NCBI GenBank assembly: GCA_017961765.1
Contig: JAGCWQ010000116.1
Coordinates: 1 to 64,000 of the forward strand
Source of the DNA: Paludibacteraceae bacterium
GTDB lineage: Bacteria; Bacteroidota; Bacteroidia; Bacteroidales; Paludibacteraceae
Reading direction: 5' to 3'
Length of the DNA: 64,000 nucleotides
A program made the translations under genes and the position numbers. Shown piece after piece: positions 34,206 to 44,226 of the stretch (its first letter is position 1; each line of letters begins with the position of its first letter). The notes under the pieces are model-generated. The model was not told the DNA's origin. It did no database searches and saw only the letters and a list, made by a program, of their open reading frames with translations.

Positions 34206-35139
34206 GTGAATTTCATGGTTTTAACTTTCAATCAAATTCTATAGAGATCAAGGCTACAAAATGGATCATAAGGTATCGGACAAGGATTTTTCAAGAATCA
34301 GCACACCGATTGTCGTCCATTCATTCTTCTACAAGAGAAAATGATTTAAAGCTTCATTTTGTGCGAATTAAAAAACTTTTCTATACTTATACAAATTCAT
34401 TAACAATTTTTAAATACACAACAGCAACCATTTAAATAGTTAACAATCTATCACAAAAATACTTAAATTAAACAACAATACATACAAATTAACAAATATT
34501 AACCTTATATTTTCCAATAAACAAAAATTATGATACAAAAATCTAAAAATAACAAGTCAATAAAACATCAATTCAAGAATAAAAAATCAATAAACACAAA
34601 ACACAAGAACAAAATAAGCAAACAAACACATTAATACACTAAACGACAGAGAAGAATCTCAACAAACAAGAAGGTGCAATTACAGACAAAAGGGAAAGAT
34701 AGACTATCGACAAAAAAATCTAATCAGCAATAAAATAGAACAAAAAAAAACGCGAAAAACAGCAAGCATAATATTGGGACGACAAATCAAAATTAATAAT
34801 TTCAGTAATTACAGAAAATCAAATATAGTCCATTCCAAAAGATTACCAATTATCAATACCGTATATAGTTGCTATTCAAACCGCACAAAAATCATCAATT
34901 TATTTTTTGACGCAGAAAAAGCCCCAATTCCCATCAAGTTTTCACTCAAACCTCCCTCATTCTCCGTAAAAAAAACTATATTTGCAAGGTTGCAGGAATA
35001 ATGGGAATAAACCAATCTTCTGACCAAGAATAAGGTGATTTTCAGATGGGAGACCCCTCCCGTGACAAGACACCGACAAAGTCCTGCGAAAAATTCAAAA
35101 CGTTGCCTCTCACAGGCACACCTAAAACACAAGAAATAG
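34206..35139. other. A-rich divergent intergenic region
   Basis: A 934-bp spacer between the leftward eCIS operon and a rightward secreted-protein gene. I see no gene. From about 34365 to 34765 the plus strand is very rich in A and C and poor in G and T, unlike the flanks. It must hold both divergent promoters. The rightward -7 candidate is TATATTTG at 34977. For the eCIS operon I found only imperfect boxes on the minus strand (TAGAATTTG near 34235-34243, TAGCCTTG near 34254), so its promoter may use another factor or an activator. Confidence 0.6.
34977..34984 (+). promoter_or_regulatory. candidate -7 box for the beta-helix protein gene
   Basis: TATATTTG fits TAnnTTTG exactly and lies 156 bp before the start codon. 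No TTTG is present at the expected distance upstream. Confidence 0.5.
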
Positions 35140-38100
35140 ATGAATTTCAATATGACTGAAAAGAAAAAAATCAGCAAGGCTTTCCAAAAGGCCATCACAC
35201 TTTTGACAACAGCCCTGCTCTTTACTCATTCTGCTACTTTTGCCGACGACTATTACTACGCTATCGCTTCCACCCAAGAGTGCGACGACCTCCATCAAGG
35301 TGTCGTACCTGCTAGTTCGCTTCTCCAGAAGAAAGAGGGAGAAAGCACCATTGAATGGAAAGGCAACTTCTGCGAGGTGGAGACTGAAATCCTCTTGAAG
35401 AGGACGAAGAAAAGAAGCGGCAACATCCTACTCGACACATTGGAGACTTGCGAGATAAAATGTATCACGCCTACCGATACCTTCATGCTCAACAAATACA
35501 CATCGCTAAAAAGCATGGGAATCGCCAGAGGCATGTTGATCAAACACCCCATCACGCTTGTTTTCGACGAGTTTGAGAAACCATACGCCCTCTATATCGG
35601 AGAGACAAAGAAACGTATCATCCCTGCCGCTCCTACCATCATTAGGAAAACAGGTAGCGACGTCTTTTTCTGCCGTGGTGAACTCCACTCCTTTGAAGCT
35701 TCCCTTCCCAAAGACGTAGCCGAGAGCGAAGCCTACTACCGATGGTACATCGACGACGTAGAGATGACTGGACGTAACGACCGCTGGTTCGACACCTACT
35801 CAAGAACCACTTGGGAAGACGGAGAACACATCATCTCTTGCGACGTCAGTGTGGGCAAGAATGGGCCAAGGTCAAAAAAAGGCACCTACAAGATCATCCA
35901 ATTGCCGGGCACCGACTGCTCCTTCTCCATCAGGGCCTTTCCTTATTGGGGTGCAGACTGTGAATCCGACTATGCTTCATCCGACTTCCGATACAACGAG
36001 AAAGCCCAATGGGGTAGCTTCGTCGTCTCTCCTATCGAAGAATATGTCCACTACTACATGGAGGTCATCAACAAAAAGATCTTAACCTCCACCATCACCA
36101 ACGACAAGCACATCACCGACTTCGAATTGGTGAACAAGAGTGAAGCCGACGTGGACTATGCCTTCTTCCTTTTGCCTGTCAACTTGAAGATCCATGCGAA
36201 AGAGCCATATATGCCAAGAACCGTCTATTTTAAGATAGAAGGAACAAACATCAACTTTTCCATGATTCCATACATCACGCCATCCATCAGCGTCACGCCA
36301 GATTCGGCAAGTGTATGCGAACACTCCTTCTCAGACGAGACTGTCGAAGAGGCTCTCTACTGCAACGCCAAAGGCTTTGCCGACGACGAATACTCTTGCC
36401 AATGGTTCTACTCCAAGACAGAAGACGGCACCTACATGCCAGTCAGGGAGCAAACCGAAAAGAAATTCATTCCGAAAAGAGTCGGTTACTACAAAGCCTT
36501 CGCTACAGACGGAGTGTTTGACGTATGGTCAAAACCCATACACGTGGGACGACGTATGGACAACTGTATCTCCGTCATGATCAAGAGTGCGACAAACGAA
36601 GACTATTGCTGTAAAAACGGAAGTTTGAAACTAAGCGCCTTCCCTATGGGCGAAAATTACAAGTTCCAATGGTACAAAGGAACCGTTTCGGGTGAGAAAC
36701 TCAAAAAGATAGAGAATGCTACCCGAAGAGAATACAAAGCAACTGCATCAAAACCTGGCGAAGCCTACTTCGTTTTGGTAATGAAAAGTGGAGAAGCAGT
36801 AATGTCCGATCCATTCGTGGTAAAAGAACGCCCTGCCATCTCTAACAGCAAACCTGAAATCGTGGCATTCCCACAATCCGTCTGTCAAGGACGATCCGTC
36901 GATTTGGTTGCCACAATTGGCGATGGCAAACAGAGAAAAGACAACTTGGAATATCTCTTTGAATGGCATCGGGTTGTCAACGGAAAGAATGAAGTTCTAG
37001 GAGAAGTCAGCTCCAGCGTCCTCAGCGTAGAGCATTCCGAAATTGTCAATAATGAAAGCGAGTTCTACATTGTCGTAAAAGGCTGCGACGGCTCCGTCAA
37101 ATCAGCCAAGAGCGCAGTGGTCCAGCTTAACAAAGACGAGAAGACATGCTCTTCAGGAAAATTCTTCGTCAAGAAAAGCGGAAACGACCATCAAGAGGGA
37201 TCCAATTGGGAGAAGGCCTACGCTACCCTAAGCAAGGCTATCAAAGCCGCCAATGAATTCAGCAACATCCCAGCCTACCAAGGCAAAGAGATAAAAATCC
37301 ATGTGGCAGCAGGAACCTACTTGCCTATAGGCAACCAAGAGAACGCATACGAAGTGCCTTCCAACACCACCATCTATGGAGGCTATACGGAAGCACCGCA
37401 AGACAAAGTCAATCTCCTCAACGGAGGAAGGAACCCATTCTCACCAGCCCGTCCGGACGCCAATGCGACTATCATCAAGAGCAACTCGGGCAATCAGAGA
37501 ATGTTCTCCGTCAAGAATGCCGACAACGTCAACTTCGTGGGATTGAAGTTCGAAGGAGAGTCCGTCCTTAAAAAGGCAACCATTGGAGGCCGAGCAATCC
37601 TCATCGAGAACTCAGCCGTCAACATCGACTCCTGCACCTTCACAGGATTCCATGCGGAGAAAACCACAGAAAAGCCATTGACCGCCATTTCCCTCATCAG
37701 AGGAAAGCAATATAGGAAGAACAAGGTGAACATCACCAACTCCTCGTTCACGGCAAACATGGGCGGACAAATCGGGTCCTGCGTAGGAATTGAATCGGAA
37801 GGTGAAATAAACATCCAAAGCTGTACGTTCTCCAACAACAACACCCAATACTACGGTGGTGTTGCCATCCTAAGCTACAATGCAAGTCCAACCGTCAATA
37901 TCATCAACTCCACCTTCTTCGACAACAGCTGTCCTGAAGGATTTGGTTACTACGGACGTTCCGTATTGAGAATGGTGGGTGCCAACCCTAAATTCAACAT
38001 CTACGGCAGCACCATCTCCGACCGTTTCTACAAGGAAGACGGTACGTTGAAAATATACAATTCCATTGCCGAATGCGCAGGTAAAGCCGACGTTTACGAG

Positions 38101-39000
38101 AACAACTTTCCTAAGGTGAGCGAGTTCTCAGAAGAGAGCAAGAACACAAAAACGGAAAATTTCCAATTCCTCTCCAACTTCAAGGGGTACGGTATGAACA
38201 AGCTTCAGAAGGCAGACGGTTTCACTTTGGTCATGATTCCGACGAACAAGATTGGAATCATCGGAAAAGCCGGCGCTCCACATGCGAAATCACTCCAAGA
38301 CCAGAGAGGGCACATCCGCAACAAACTCTCCTGTACCTTCGGAGCTTACGAAGAGGATTTCGTAGCCATCAAGACGACAGACAACCAATGCAAGAACGGA
38401 GAGACAAAAGCCGCCTTCACCTCTGACGTCTGCGGACTCTCCGAGGTAAAACTCCAATGGGTAAACAACTACCTCGACATCGAAGGAGCCTCCCAACGCG
38501 ACTTGAACAACATCGGTTTGGGAACCTATTGGTTGGAAGCCACGGGTAGAAACCACGAAGACAGGACTGTAATGATTAAGTCAAACGAGATAAGAATCTC
38601 CGACATCTGTACCGAGCCTGGCGTTTACTACGTCAAGACCAACGAGAACGGAGGAGACGACCGAAACAGCGGTATGACTTGGAACCAACCTTTCGAGACC
38701 ATCGAAAAGGCGATCGAGACAGCCAACGAATATAGCAAGAAGAGCAAAGGAAAACCAGCCTCCATCTACATTGCAGCAGGACAATACGTACCAAGCAACA
38801 AGTTGGACGAGCTCTGTGCTGCCGCCACAAAAATCACCATTTACGGTTCGTTCCCTGAAGATGCCGCAAAAGGAGACAAAGCTCTTCAGATGAAGAACGA
38901 GAAAGAAACTTACCAAACAAAGATAAGTCAAAAGAAATACAAGCAAGGAAAAATCAAATGGGGCAAGGTAGTCATCAACGATTGCTTCCTTACTGATTAA
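35140..39000 (+). CDS. secreted Ig-like and right-handed beta-helix protein
   Basis: A 1,286-residue exported protein (signal peptide about 1-35, ending near TFA). Residues about 165-660 hold several Ig/PKD-like units with paired cysteines (CQWFYSKTEDG, FQWYKGTVSG, FEWHRVVNGK). Residues about 675-985 form a parallel beta-helix of the DUF1565/pectate-lyase type: FFVKKSGNDHQEGSNWEKAY, IHVAAGTYLP, TTIYGGYTE, then NSAVNIDSCTFTGFHAEKT and NITNSSFTANMGGQIGSC rungs. A second copy of this module begins near 1,165 (VYYVKTNENGGDD, IYIAAGQYVP, ITIYGSF) but stops after about 100 residues. No T9SS tail is present. It is transcribed away from the eCIS operon. A ligand or polysaccharide substrate cannot be predicted. 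Confidence 0.8.
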   Translation: MNFNMTEKKKISKAFQKAITLLTTALLFTHSATFADDYYYAIASTQECDDLHQGVVPASSLLQKKEGESTIEWKGNFCEVETEILLKRTKKRSGNILLDTLETCEIKCITPTDTFMLNKYTSLKSMGIARGMLIKHPITLVFDEFEKPYALYIGETKKRIIPAAPTIIRKTGSDVFFCRGELHSFEASLPKDVAESEAYYRWYIDDVEMTGRNDRWFDTYSRTTWEDGEHIISCDVSVGKNGPRSKKGTYKIIQLPGTDCSFSIRAFPYWGADCESDYASSDFRYNEKAQWGSFVVSPIEEYVHYYMEVINKKILTSTITNDKHITDFELVNKSEADVDYAFFLLPVNLKIHAKEPYMPRTVYFKIEGTNINFSMIPYITPSISVTPDSASVCEHSFSDETVEEALYCNAKGFADDEYSCQWFYSKTEDGTYMPVREQTEKKFIPKRVGYYKAFATDGVFDVWSKPIHVGRRMDNCISVMIKSATNEDYCCKNGSLKLSAFPMGENYKFQWYKGTVSGEKLKKIENATRREYKATASKPGEAYFVLVMKSGEAVMSDPFVVKERPAISNSKPEIVAFPQSVCQGRSVDLVATIGDGKQRKDNLEYLFEWHRVVNGKNEVLGEVSSSVLSVEHSEIVNNESEFYIVVKGCDGSVKSAKSAVVQLNKDEKTCSSGKFFVKKSGNDHQEGSNWEKAYATLSKAIKAANEFSNIPAYQGKEIKIHVAAGTYLPIGNQENAYEVPSNTTIYGGYTEAPQDKVNLLNGGRNPFSPARPDANATIIKSNSGNQRMFSVKNADNVNFVGLKFEGESVLKKATIGGRAILIENSAVNIDSCTFTGFHAEKTTEKPLTAISLIRGKQYRKNKVNITNSSFTANMGGQIGSCVGIESEGEINIQSCTFSNNNTQYYGGVAILSYNASPTVNIINSTFFDNSCPEGFGYYGRSVLRMVGANPKFNIYGSTISDRFYKEDGTLKIYNSIAECAGKADVYENNFPKVSEFSEESKNTKTENFQFLSNFKGYGMNKLQKADGFTLVMIPTNKIGIIGKAGAPHAKSLQDQRGHIRNKLSCTFGAYEEDFVAIKTTDNQCKNGETKAAFTSDVCGLSEVKLQWVNNYLDIEGASQRDLNNIGLGTYWLEATGRNHEDRTVMIKSNEIRISDICTEPGVYYVKTNENGGDDRNSGMTWNQPFETIEKAIETANEYSKKSKGKPASIYIAAGQYVPSNKLDELCAAATKITIYGSFPEDAAKGDKALQMKNEKETYQTKISQKKYKQGKIKWGKVVINDCFLTD

Positions 39001-39008
39001 GTTCATCT

Positions 39009-39035
39009 AGAAGACCCGATTTTTTCGGGTCTTCT
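39009..39035 (+). terminator. hairpin terminator after the beta-helix gene
   Basis: A 10-bp perfect stem AGAAGACCCG / CGGGTCTTCT with an A-T6 loop, nine bases after the stop. The tail (CCTTATA) is poor in T, so it may be a weak terminator. Confidence 0.7.
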
Positions 39036-39094
39036 CCTTATAAAGGAGACAACAAACATGGTCTAAAGAGAGAAACGAAACAAGTAAGAGCAAA

Positions 39095-40390
39095 ATGAAC
39101 AAAGAGATCCTGAGACTAGCCATTCCTGCCATCGCAACGAACATATCCATTCCCATCTTGGGGTTGGTTGACACTTACATAGTCGCACATCTCTCTCCCC
39201 TTCACATCGGAGCCATAGGAACAGGTTGCGCACTGATCAATATGCTCTATTGGAACTTCGGATTCATCAGAATGAGTACAAGTGGTATGACAGCGCAAGC
39301 ATATGGCAGCAACGATATGGACGAAACAGCCAACACGCTAACGAGGTCTCTACTATTCTCCATTGTTTCCATTCTTTTCATACTCGCCATAAAAGACGTT
39401 TTCTGCGAGTTTGTATTCACTCAAATGGGAACTCCCATCGAAATACGAAGATATGCTGAAGAGTATTTCAAAATCTGCGTATGGGGCGCAATCCCCACCT
39501 TGTTTCTCTACTCCCTAAAGGGCTGGTTCATCGGGATGCAGAACACGCTCTACCCCATGACGATCTCCATCTCCATGAATATCATCAACATCTTATTAAG
39601 TTACACATTTGTCTATCATCTAGGCATGGGAATTGAAGGTGTAGCATATGGCACCGTCCTATCGCAATACATCGCATTAATAGCCGCCTTGGTTTTATGG
39701 TATCACAAATACTCTGAACAAATCAACAGGATCTGTTGGGAAAAGGTGACAAAAATACGAAGTTTGTACCAAATGCTAAAGATCAACAGCACCATATTCG
39801 TACGCTCTCTTTGCCTCGTTTCTGTAACCACATTCATTCCGTTCGCAGGAGCCAAAGAGGGGGCACTAATCCTTGCAGGAAACACACTGCTCATGCACTT
39901 CTTTACCTTCTTCTCCTATTTCCTCGACGGATTCGCCTATGCAGGAGAAGCCTTGACCGGGAAACATGTTGGTGCGAAAGCCTCTAAAGAGATGAAACAC
40001 TCTGTCCAATATCTATTCATTTGGGGCATCGGAATCGCATGCCTATTCTCGGCAATATACCTTTGGGGAACGGGAAGCATTCTCGCTTTCATGACCGACC
40101 AAACAGAGGTCATCTCTAGTATTGAGCCTTACATCAAATGGGTAATAGCCATCCCTATCGTCGGATTCGCAGCCTTTCTTTGGGATGGCATCATGGTCGG
40201 AGCCACTCGCATACGACCCATGTTTTATGGAACAGGAGCCGCAACACTCGTCTTCTTCTGTCTCTACGGATTTTTCATTAAGGATTGGGGCAACCATGCC
40301 ATCTGGTTCGCTTTTTGCTGCTATTTGGCCACAAGAAGCATCGTACAAACAGGATGGTGGAGCGTGAACGCAAAAGAGATTATTAAGTGA
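39095..40390 (+). CDS. MATE-family multidrug/solute exporter
   Basis: A 431-residue membrane protein with about 12 helices. It opens with ILRLAIPAIATNISIPILGL followed by VDTYIVAHL, the hallmark of the MATE/DinF group, and repeats the theme in the second half (FVRSLCLVSVTTFIPFAGAK, GNTLLMHFFTFFSYFLDGFA, YAGEALTGKHVGA). The family exchanges H+ or Na+ for drugs or metabolites across the inner membrane; the substrate is unknown. Its stop overlaps the next gene (GTGA), so the two are coupled. Confidence 0.92.
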   Translation: MNKEILRLAIPAIATNISIPILGLVDTYIVAHLSPLHIGAIGTGCALINMLYWNFGFIRMSTSGMTAQAYGSNDMDETANTLTRSLLFSIVSILFILAIKDVFCEFVFTQMGTPIEIRRYAEEYFKICVWGAIPTLFLYSLKGWFIGMQNTLYPMTISISMNIINILLSYTFVYHLGMGIEGVAYGTVLSQYIALIAALVLWYHKYSEQINRICWEKVTKIRSLYQMLKINSTIFVRSLCLVSVTTFIPFAGAKEGALILAGNTLLMHFFTFFSYFLDGFAYAGEALTGKHVGAKASKEMKHSVQYLFIWGIGIACLFSAIYLWGTGSILAFMTDQTEVISSIEPYIKWVIAIPIVGFAAFLWDGIMVGATRIRPMFYGTGAATLVFFCLYGFFIKDWGNHAIWFAFCCYLATRSIVQTGWWSVNAKEIIK

Positions 40391-41376
40391 AAAGGAGTAT
40401 TAAAGTCATACTATTATTGGTGATTTCACTTGCCCACACGCAAGTGTCATCTGCCCAATCCGAAAAGGTGGGCTTCATCCAATGGGTGGAGAAAACTTTT
40501 TTTGGATTCGACAGCACCTACGTATACTCCTACCCGACACGCCTAACCCTAACGCTACAGAATCGCACCTGGCGTGACATGTACACCTTCGACATCGACA
40601 AAGAAAACGAATTGGAGGTGAAATCGAACTATCTTTCCGACTTCTCCTTCAGCATCGGATATAGTTTCCTTTCTTTAGGTTACACCTTAGGAATGAACAA
40701 ACTAACAGGTGACAAAGACTCAAAATACGACCGATTTGATTTGAGCCTAAAATGCAACATGCTCGCATTAGACTTGAGTTCGGCAACCAATGAGAGCGAA
40801 ACCACACTATCCGCCATACACGACAATCAAAGATCCACATATCCTTTCTATGGTTTGAAGATGGAAATGAGAGAGGGTTCTCTCACCTACTATTTCAAAT
40901 ATTTAAAATATTCCAATGAGGCTGCTTATTCAAGCTGCTACCCTTACCGACAGATCAAAAATGCAGGGTCTCCCATCATCGGTATCTATTATGGGGAACA
41001 TAACATCACTTGCGACTTAACCAAAATTCCAAATGAAATCGAATTGAATTTGCATGAAGAAGAAAGGACAAAGCAGATTCGCAACCAAGACATCTGTGTC
41101 AATGGAGGTTACGGCTATAACTTCGTTTTTGCAAAAGGCTGGCTACTGAATGGCACCGCCCTACCCTCTATTGGCTTACGAATCCACGATGACGAATCAA
41201 GCAGCAAATATCAATTGGCGACCAACAGCAAAATCAAAGCTGCATGCACCTACAATTCACGGTATTTCTTCGGCGGACTATCATTCCAATATTCGACCTA
41301 TTGGTACTTCACCAAAGGTTATACCATAAAGAACTCCATCGGAGCCTGCACTATCAATCTTGGAGTTCGATTATAA
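40387..41376 (+). CDS. DUF4421-type outer-membrane beta-barrel protein
   Basis: A 329-residue protein starting with GTG in the overlap GTGA with the MATE gene; no better start is near. A signal peptide (about 1-23, ending VSSAQ) is followed by amphipathic strands with alternating aromatic residues (FSFSIGYSFLSLGYTLGMNK, SLTYYFKYLKYSNEAAYSS, RYFFGGLSFQYSTYWYFTKG) and a C-terminal strand ending LGVRL. The first strands after Y-x-YPTRLTLTLQN fit the DUF4421 family. Function is unknown. The coupling with a MATE exporter is common for Bacteroidota DUF4421 genes only by my general impression. Confidence 0.75.
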   Translation: MKRSIKVILLLVISLAHTQVSSAQSEKVGFIQWVEKTFFGFDSTYVYSYPTRLTLTLQNRTWRDMYTFDIDKENELEVKSNYLSDFSFSIGYSFLSLGYTLGMNKLTGDKDSKYDRFDLSLKCNMLALDLSSATNESETTLSAIHDNQRSTYPFYGLKMEMREGSLTYYFKYLKYSNEAAYSSCYPYRQIKNAGSPIIGIYYGEHNITCDLTKIPNEIELNLHEEERTKQIRNQDICVNGGYGYNFVFAKGWLLNGTALPSIGLRIHDDESSSKYQLATNSKIKAACTYNSRYFFGGLSFQYSTYWYFTKGYTIKNSIGACTINLGVRL

Positions 41377-41391
41377 CGACTAGCGAACCTT

Positions 41392-42798
41392 TTATTTTTC
41401 GATTTTCAAAAACGCCTTACCCGACTCCGTCAAATAGGGCAAAACCTCCTTCATAGGAACTCCGAACTCTAGTAATCCCGGCACACTAGTAATTTCATAC
41501 GGTTGGTAAAAGAAAAACAAGGAATCATTGCAGAGAAATGGATGGTTCTTTGGGTAAGGGATAGCAGCTATCTTTTTGGAAGACAACCGATCCAGAAGTT
41601 CCTCATCACTCTTAGTCCCATAGAACTTTTTCAGTCCATCTACCAACAATTGATGAAGTCCCTTCTCTTTTTTGAGCATAGAAGAGCAAAAATAACCTCC
41701 ACTATTCTTATCGAAAGTCAGCAACTCTTCATCATAGAGTCCTCGATCGTTTTCAAATTCCACATGCTCATGCACAATAAGATAGGTGACAAAATCTTCG
41801 TAAGAACACATTCTTTCAGTCCAATAAACATCTTTATTCAAGAAGTTCTCATCATCATAACTTTCGTTATACTCTTCCCATTGCTTTCTGCGCTCATCAA
41901 AAACAAGAAGAATATTAGAGTAAGGGAGATCCAAGTCTTTGGATAGCAACGTACTTAATTCTGACTCCAACGCCAACTGCAACATTTTTGAGACACCTTT
42001 CTTGTCAAGGAGCATACTTAGCTCATGTCGCCCCACAATCCTTTTGTAGGCATAAAGCGTATCATTATCAATGATTTTAAATTTCGGCCTTATCAATTCG
42101 CGATTAATGATTTTCACGAAAGAGTCTATTTTAGGGCGAAGGAAAGAATCCTCATAACTCGTATATCCCCAATCCTTCTTAAAGCAATCGAGAATAGTAT
42201 AAGAGGAAGGCACCCTGTCTTTTGGAATATCAATAGAACGATAATAGGTCGTATCAGTTTTAATGCCATCTTCTGAAGATAAGACAAACGTCAGTTTTTT
42301 CTTATCGAAGTCGAGCCGATAGTTAGGGCAACAGATGTCCACAAAGTCATATCCGGCAAGATAGAAATCATTGTCCCTAAATTTAAACGAATAGCAAGTA
42401 CCGTAAGCGCACAAAGACAAAGTATCACCATGGAGACTAGGAATCAACTCATCCCAAAAATCCTCAAGTTCATACATTCGGAAGAGGTCGTACTGATCAT
42501 TTCCTTTTCCAAAGAAGAACGAAATACGTGCAGAATGCGTTTCTGGATTAACGTCCAAAAATACAGAGTCAGCGATACCATCCCCATTCAAGTCGCCTGC
42601 GCCCGATAGCTCAGATGTAACATCATCGTCAACCGAACCATCCATCTCATAGGGAACAAACTCCTTTTCTTCCTTCTTTGTGGTATCTGCCAAAGAAGGA
42701 GTATCCTGCTTCGGATTAGGACGAGAGCCAGTATCAGAGCACCCTATCCCCAAGGACAAGATTATGAGAAACAGAGATATTTTGAAGTTTAACATCAT
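41392..42798 (-). CDS. DUF3298-domain lipoprotein
   Basis: A 468-residue lipoprotein. I choose the ATG at 42798 because it gives a compact signal peptide with the lipobox LGIGC (Cys at residue 20); an ATG at 42816 adds six residues. A Thr/Ser/Lys-rich linker is followed by a calcium-binding-like GDLNGDGIADS segment (about 68-80) and a long middle region. The C-terminus has the DUF3298/RsiV signature (LFFFYQPYEI, then VPMKEVLPYLTESGKAFL). RsiV relatives bind lysozyme; whether this one does is unknown. It is the last gene of a possible rimO operon, 48 bp after the rimO stop. Confidence 0.78.
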   Translation of the reverse strand: MMLNFKISLFLIILSLGIGCSDTGSRPNPKQDTPSLADTTKKEEKEFVPYEMDGSVDDDVTSELSGAGDLNGDGIADSVFLDVNPETHSARISFFFGKGNDQYDLFRMYELEDFWDELIPSLHGDTLSLCAYGTCYSFKFRDNDFYLAGYDFVDICCPNYRLDFDKKKLTFVLSSEDGIKTDTTYYRSIDIPKDRVPSSYTILDCFKKDWGYTSYEDSFLRPKIDSFVKIINRELIRPKFKIIDNDTLYAYKRIVGRHELSMLLDKKGVSKMLQLALESELSTLLSKDLDLPYSNILLVFDERRKQWEEYNESYDDENFLNKDVYWTERMCSYEDFVTYLIVHEHVEFENDRGLYDEELLTFDKNSGGYFCSSMLKKEKGLHQLLVDGLKKFYGTKSDEELLDRLSSKKIAAIPYPKNHPFLCNDSLFFFYQPYEITSVPGLLEFGVPMKEVLPYLTESGKAFLKIEK

Positions 42799-42846
42799 AA
42801 AACACATCGTTTCCATTCCTTCTTACTTATCAAAAAATTTTAGTGA

Positions 42847-44142
42847 TCAAAGGGGTTTGGCATACAAGTCAAACTCCTCAGCACCCGTTATCAAGACCTC
42901 ATAAAAAGAGCCTATTTCCATAACACGATCTTTCGTTATCAAGACCTCAGGATCCACTTCCGGAGAATCAAACTCAGTACGTCCGACATAGAAATCGTCC
43001 ATCTCCCTATCCACCATAACACGTAATACCTTTCCGACTTTGAGTTTATTAATCTCCATAGAAATATCTTGTTGGAGCGCCATCAATCTATCTACACGTT
43101 CGCTCTTCACCTCCTGCGGAATATCATCTGGATAATGCTCTGCCGAATAAGTACCCTCCTCCTCCGAATAAGGGAAAGCCCCCATCCGTTCAAAACGCAC
43201 TTTGGAAACGAAATCCATCAAATCCTCAAAATCGGACTCTTCCTCCCCTGGATGACCGACAATCAACGTCGTACGCAAATGAATACCCGGCACCTCCTCT
43301 CGAATCCGGTTTATCAACGCATAAGTCTCCTCCTTGGAGACATGACGGTGCATCATATCCAACAGTTTATCGCTAATATGCTGAAAAGCAATATCCAAAT
43401 ACTTGCAAACATTTTTCCGCTCACGCATCACCGGCAATAAGTCGAAAGGGAACTTCGCAGGGTAAGCATAATGAAGGCGTATCCACTCCACACCCGGAAC
43501 ATCGGAAATCTGCTCCACCAAAGCCGCCAATCGATTTTCCCCATACAAATCAAGGCCATAGTAAGTGAGATCTTGAGCAATGACTTGGAACTCCTTCACA
43601 CCTTGAGAGGCCAACCATTTTACCTCTGAAACAATCTCCTCCATCGGACGAGACTTATACCGTCCCGTGATAATCGGAATGGCACAATAGGAACAACAAC
43701 GGTTACACCCTTCCGAAATCTTCAGATAGGCATAATGGGTAGGAGTCGTAATCGTTCGTTCGACAGACAAAGAATCGTCATAACTTTTGCCCAAATCTGA
43801 CAAGAGGTTTTTCCAATTGAATTTACCATAGAATCGATCCACTTCCGGCAACTCTTCGGGCAACTCCTTCAGATAACGCTCGGACAGACAGCCCATGACA
43901 AAAAGTTTCTTGATTTTTCGTTTCTGCTTCAACTGCGCCATTTGGAGAATGACATTGATGGACTCCTCCTTCGCATCGCCAATAAAGCCACAAGTGTTAA
44001 CCACAGCGATTTCTCCTTTCGGAACTTCAGGATCATGCTCCACCGAATATCCGTTCGCAACCAACTGGCGGCTGAGCATCTCGGAATCCACCAAATTCTT
44101 CGAACAACCTAAGTTTATGAAACTAATCAAATTCTTCTTCAT
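42847..44142 (-). CDS. rimO: ribosomal protein S12 methylthiotransferase RimO
   Basis: A 431-residue protein, full length for the family. The N-terminal UPF0004 domain (about 1-120) has its three cluster cysteines at 13, 51 and 85 (NLGCSKN, NTCGFI, MGCLSER). The radical SAM domain has CNRCCSYC (Cys 146, 150 and 153), and a TRAM domain is at about 365-431. SLGCSKNLVDSEM-like wording and EGCNRCCSYCAIP set RimO apart from MiaB. It adds a methylthio group to Asp of ribosomal protein S12. A housekeeping gene with no unusual features. Confidence 0.97.
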   Translation of the reverse strand: MKKNLISFINLGCSKNLVDSEMLSRQLVANGYSVEHDPEVPKGEIAVVNTCGFIGDAKEESINVILQMAQLKQKRKIKKLFVMGCLSERYLKELPEELPEVDRFYGKFNWKNLLSDLGKSYDDSLSVERTITTPTHYAYLKISEGCNRCCSYCAIPIITGRYKSRPMEEIVSEVKWLASQGVKEFQVIAQDLTYYGLDLYGENRLAALVEQISDVPGVEWIRLHYAYPAKFPFDLLPVMRERKNVCKYLDIAFQHISDKLLDMMHRHVSKEETYALINRIREEVPGIHLRTTLIVGHPGEEESDFEDLMDFVSKVRFERMGAFPYSEEEGTYSAEHYPDDIPQEVKSERVDRLMALQQDISMEINKLKVGKVLRVMVDREMDDFYVGRTEFDSPEVDPEVLITKDRVMEIGSFYEVLITGAEEFDLYAKPL

Positions 44143-44169
44143 CGACTATTATCCTTATACTACCACAAA

Positions 44170-44198
44170 AGAGGGGAGTTCCAAAGAAGCTCCCCTCT
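44170..44198 (-). terminator. terminator of the giant HYR protein gene
   Basis: On the minus strand GAGGGGAG, a 12-base loop and CTCCCCTC are followed by TTTTG. It lies between the giant gene's stop (44227) and the rimO start (44142), so rimO probably has its own promoter within these 84 bp or receives read-through. Confidence 0.8.
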
Positions 44199-44226
44199 CC
44201 TACTTAATTAATCTATCAAACTAATT

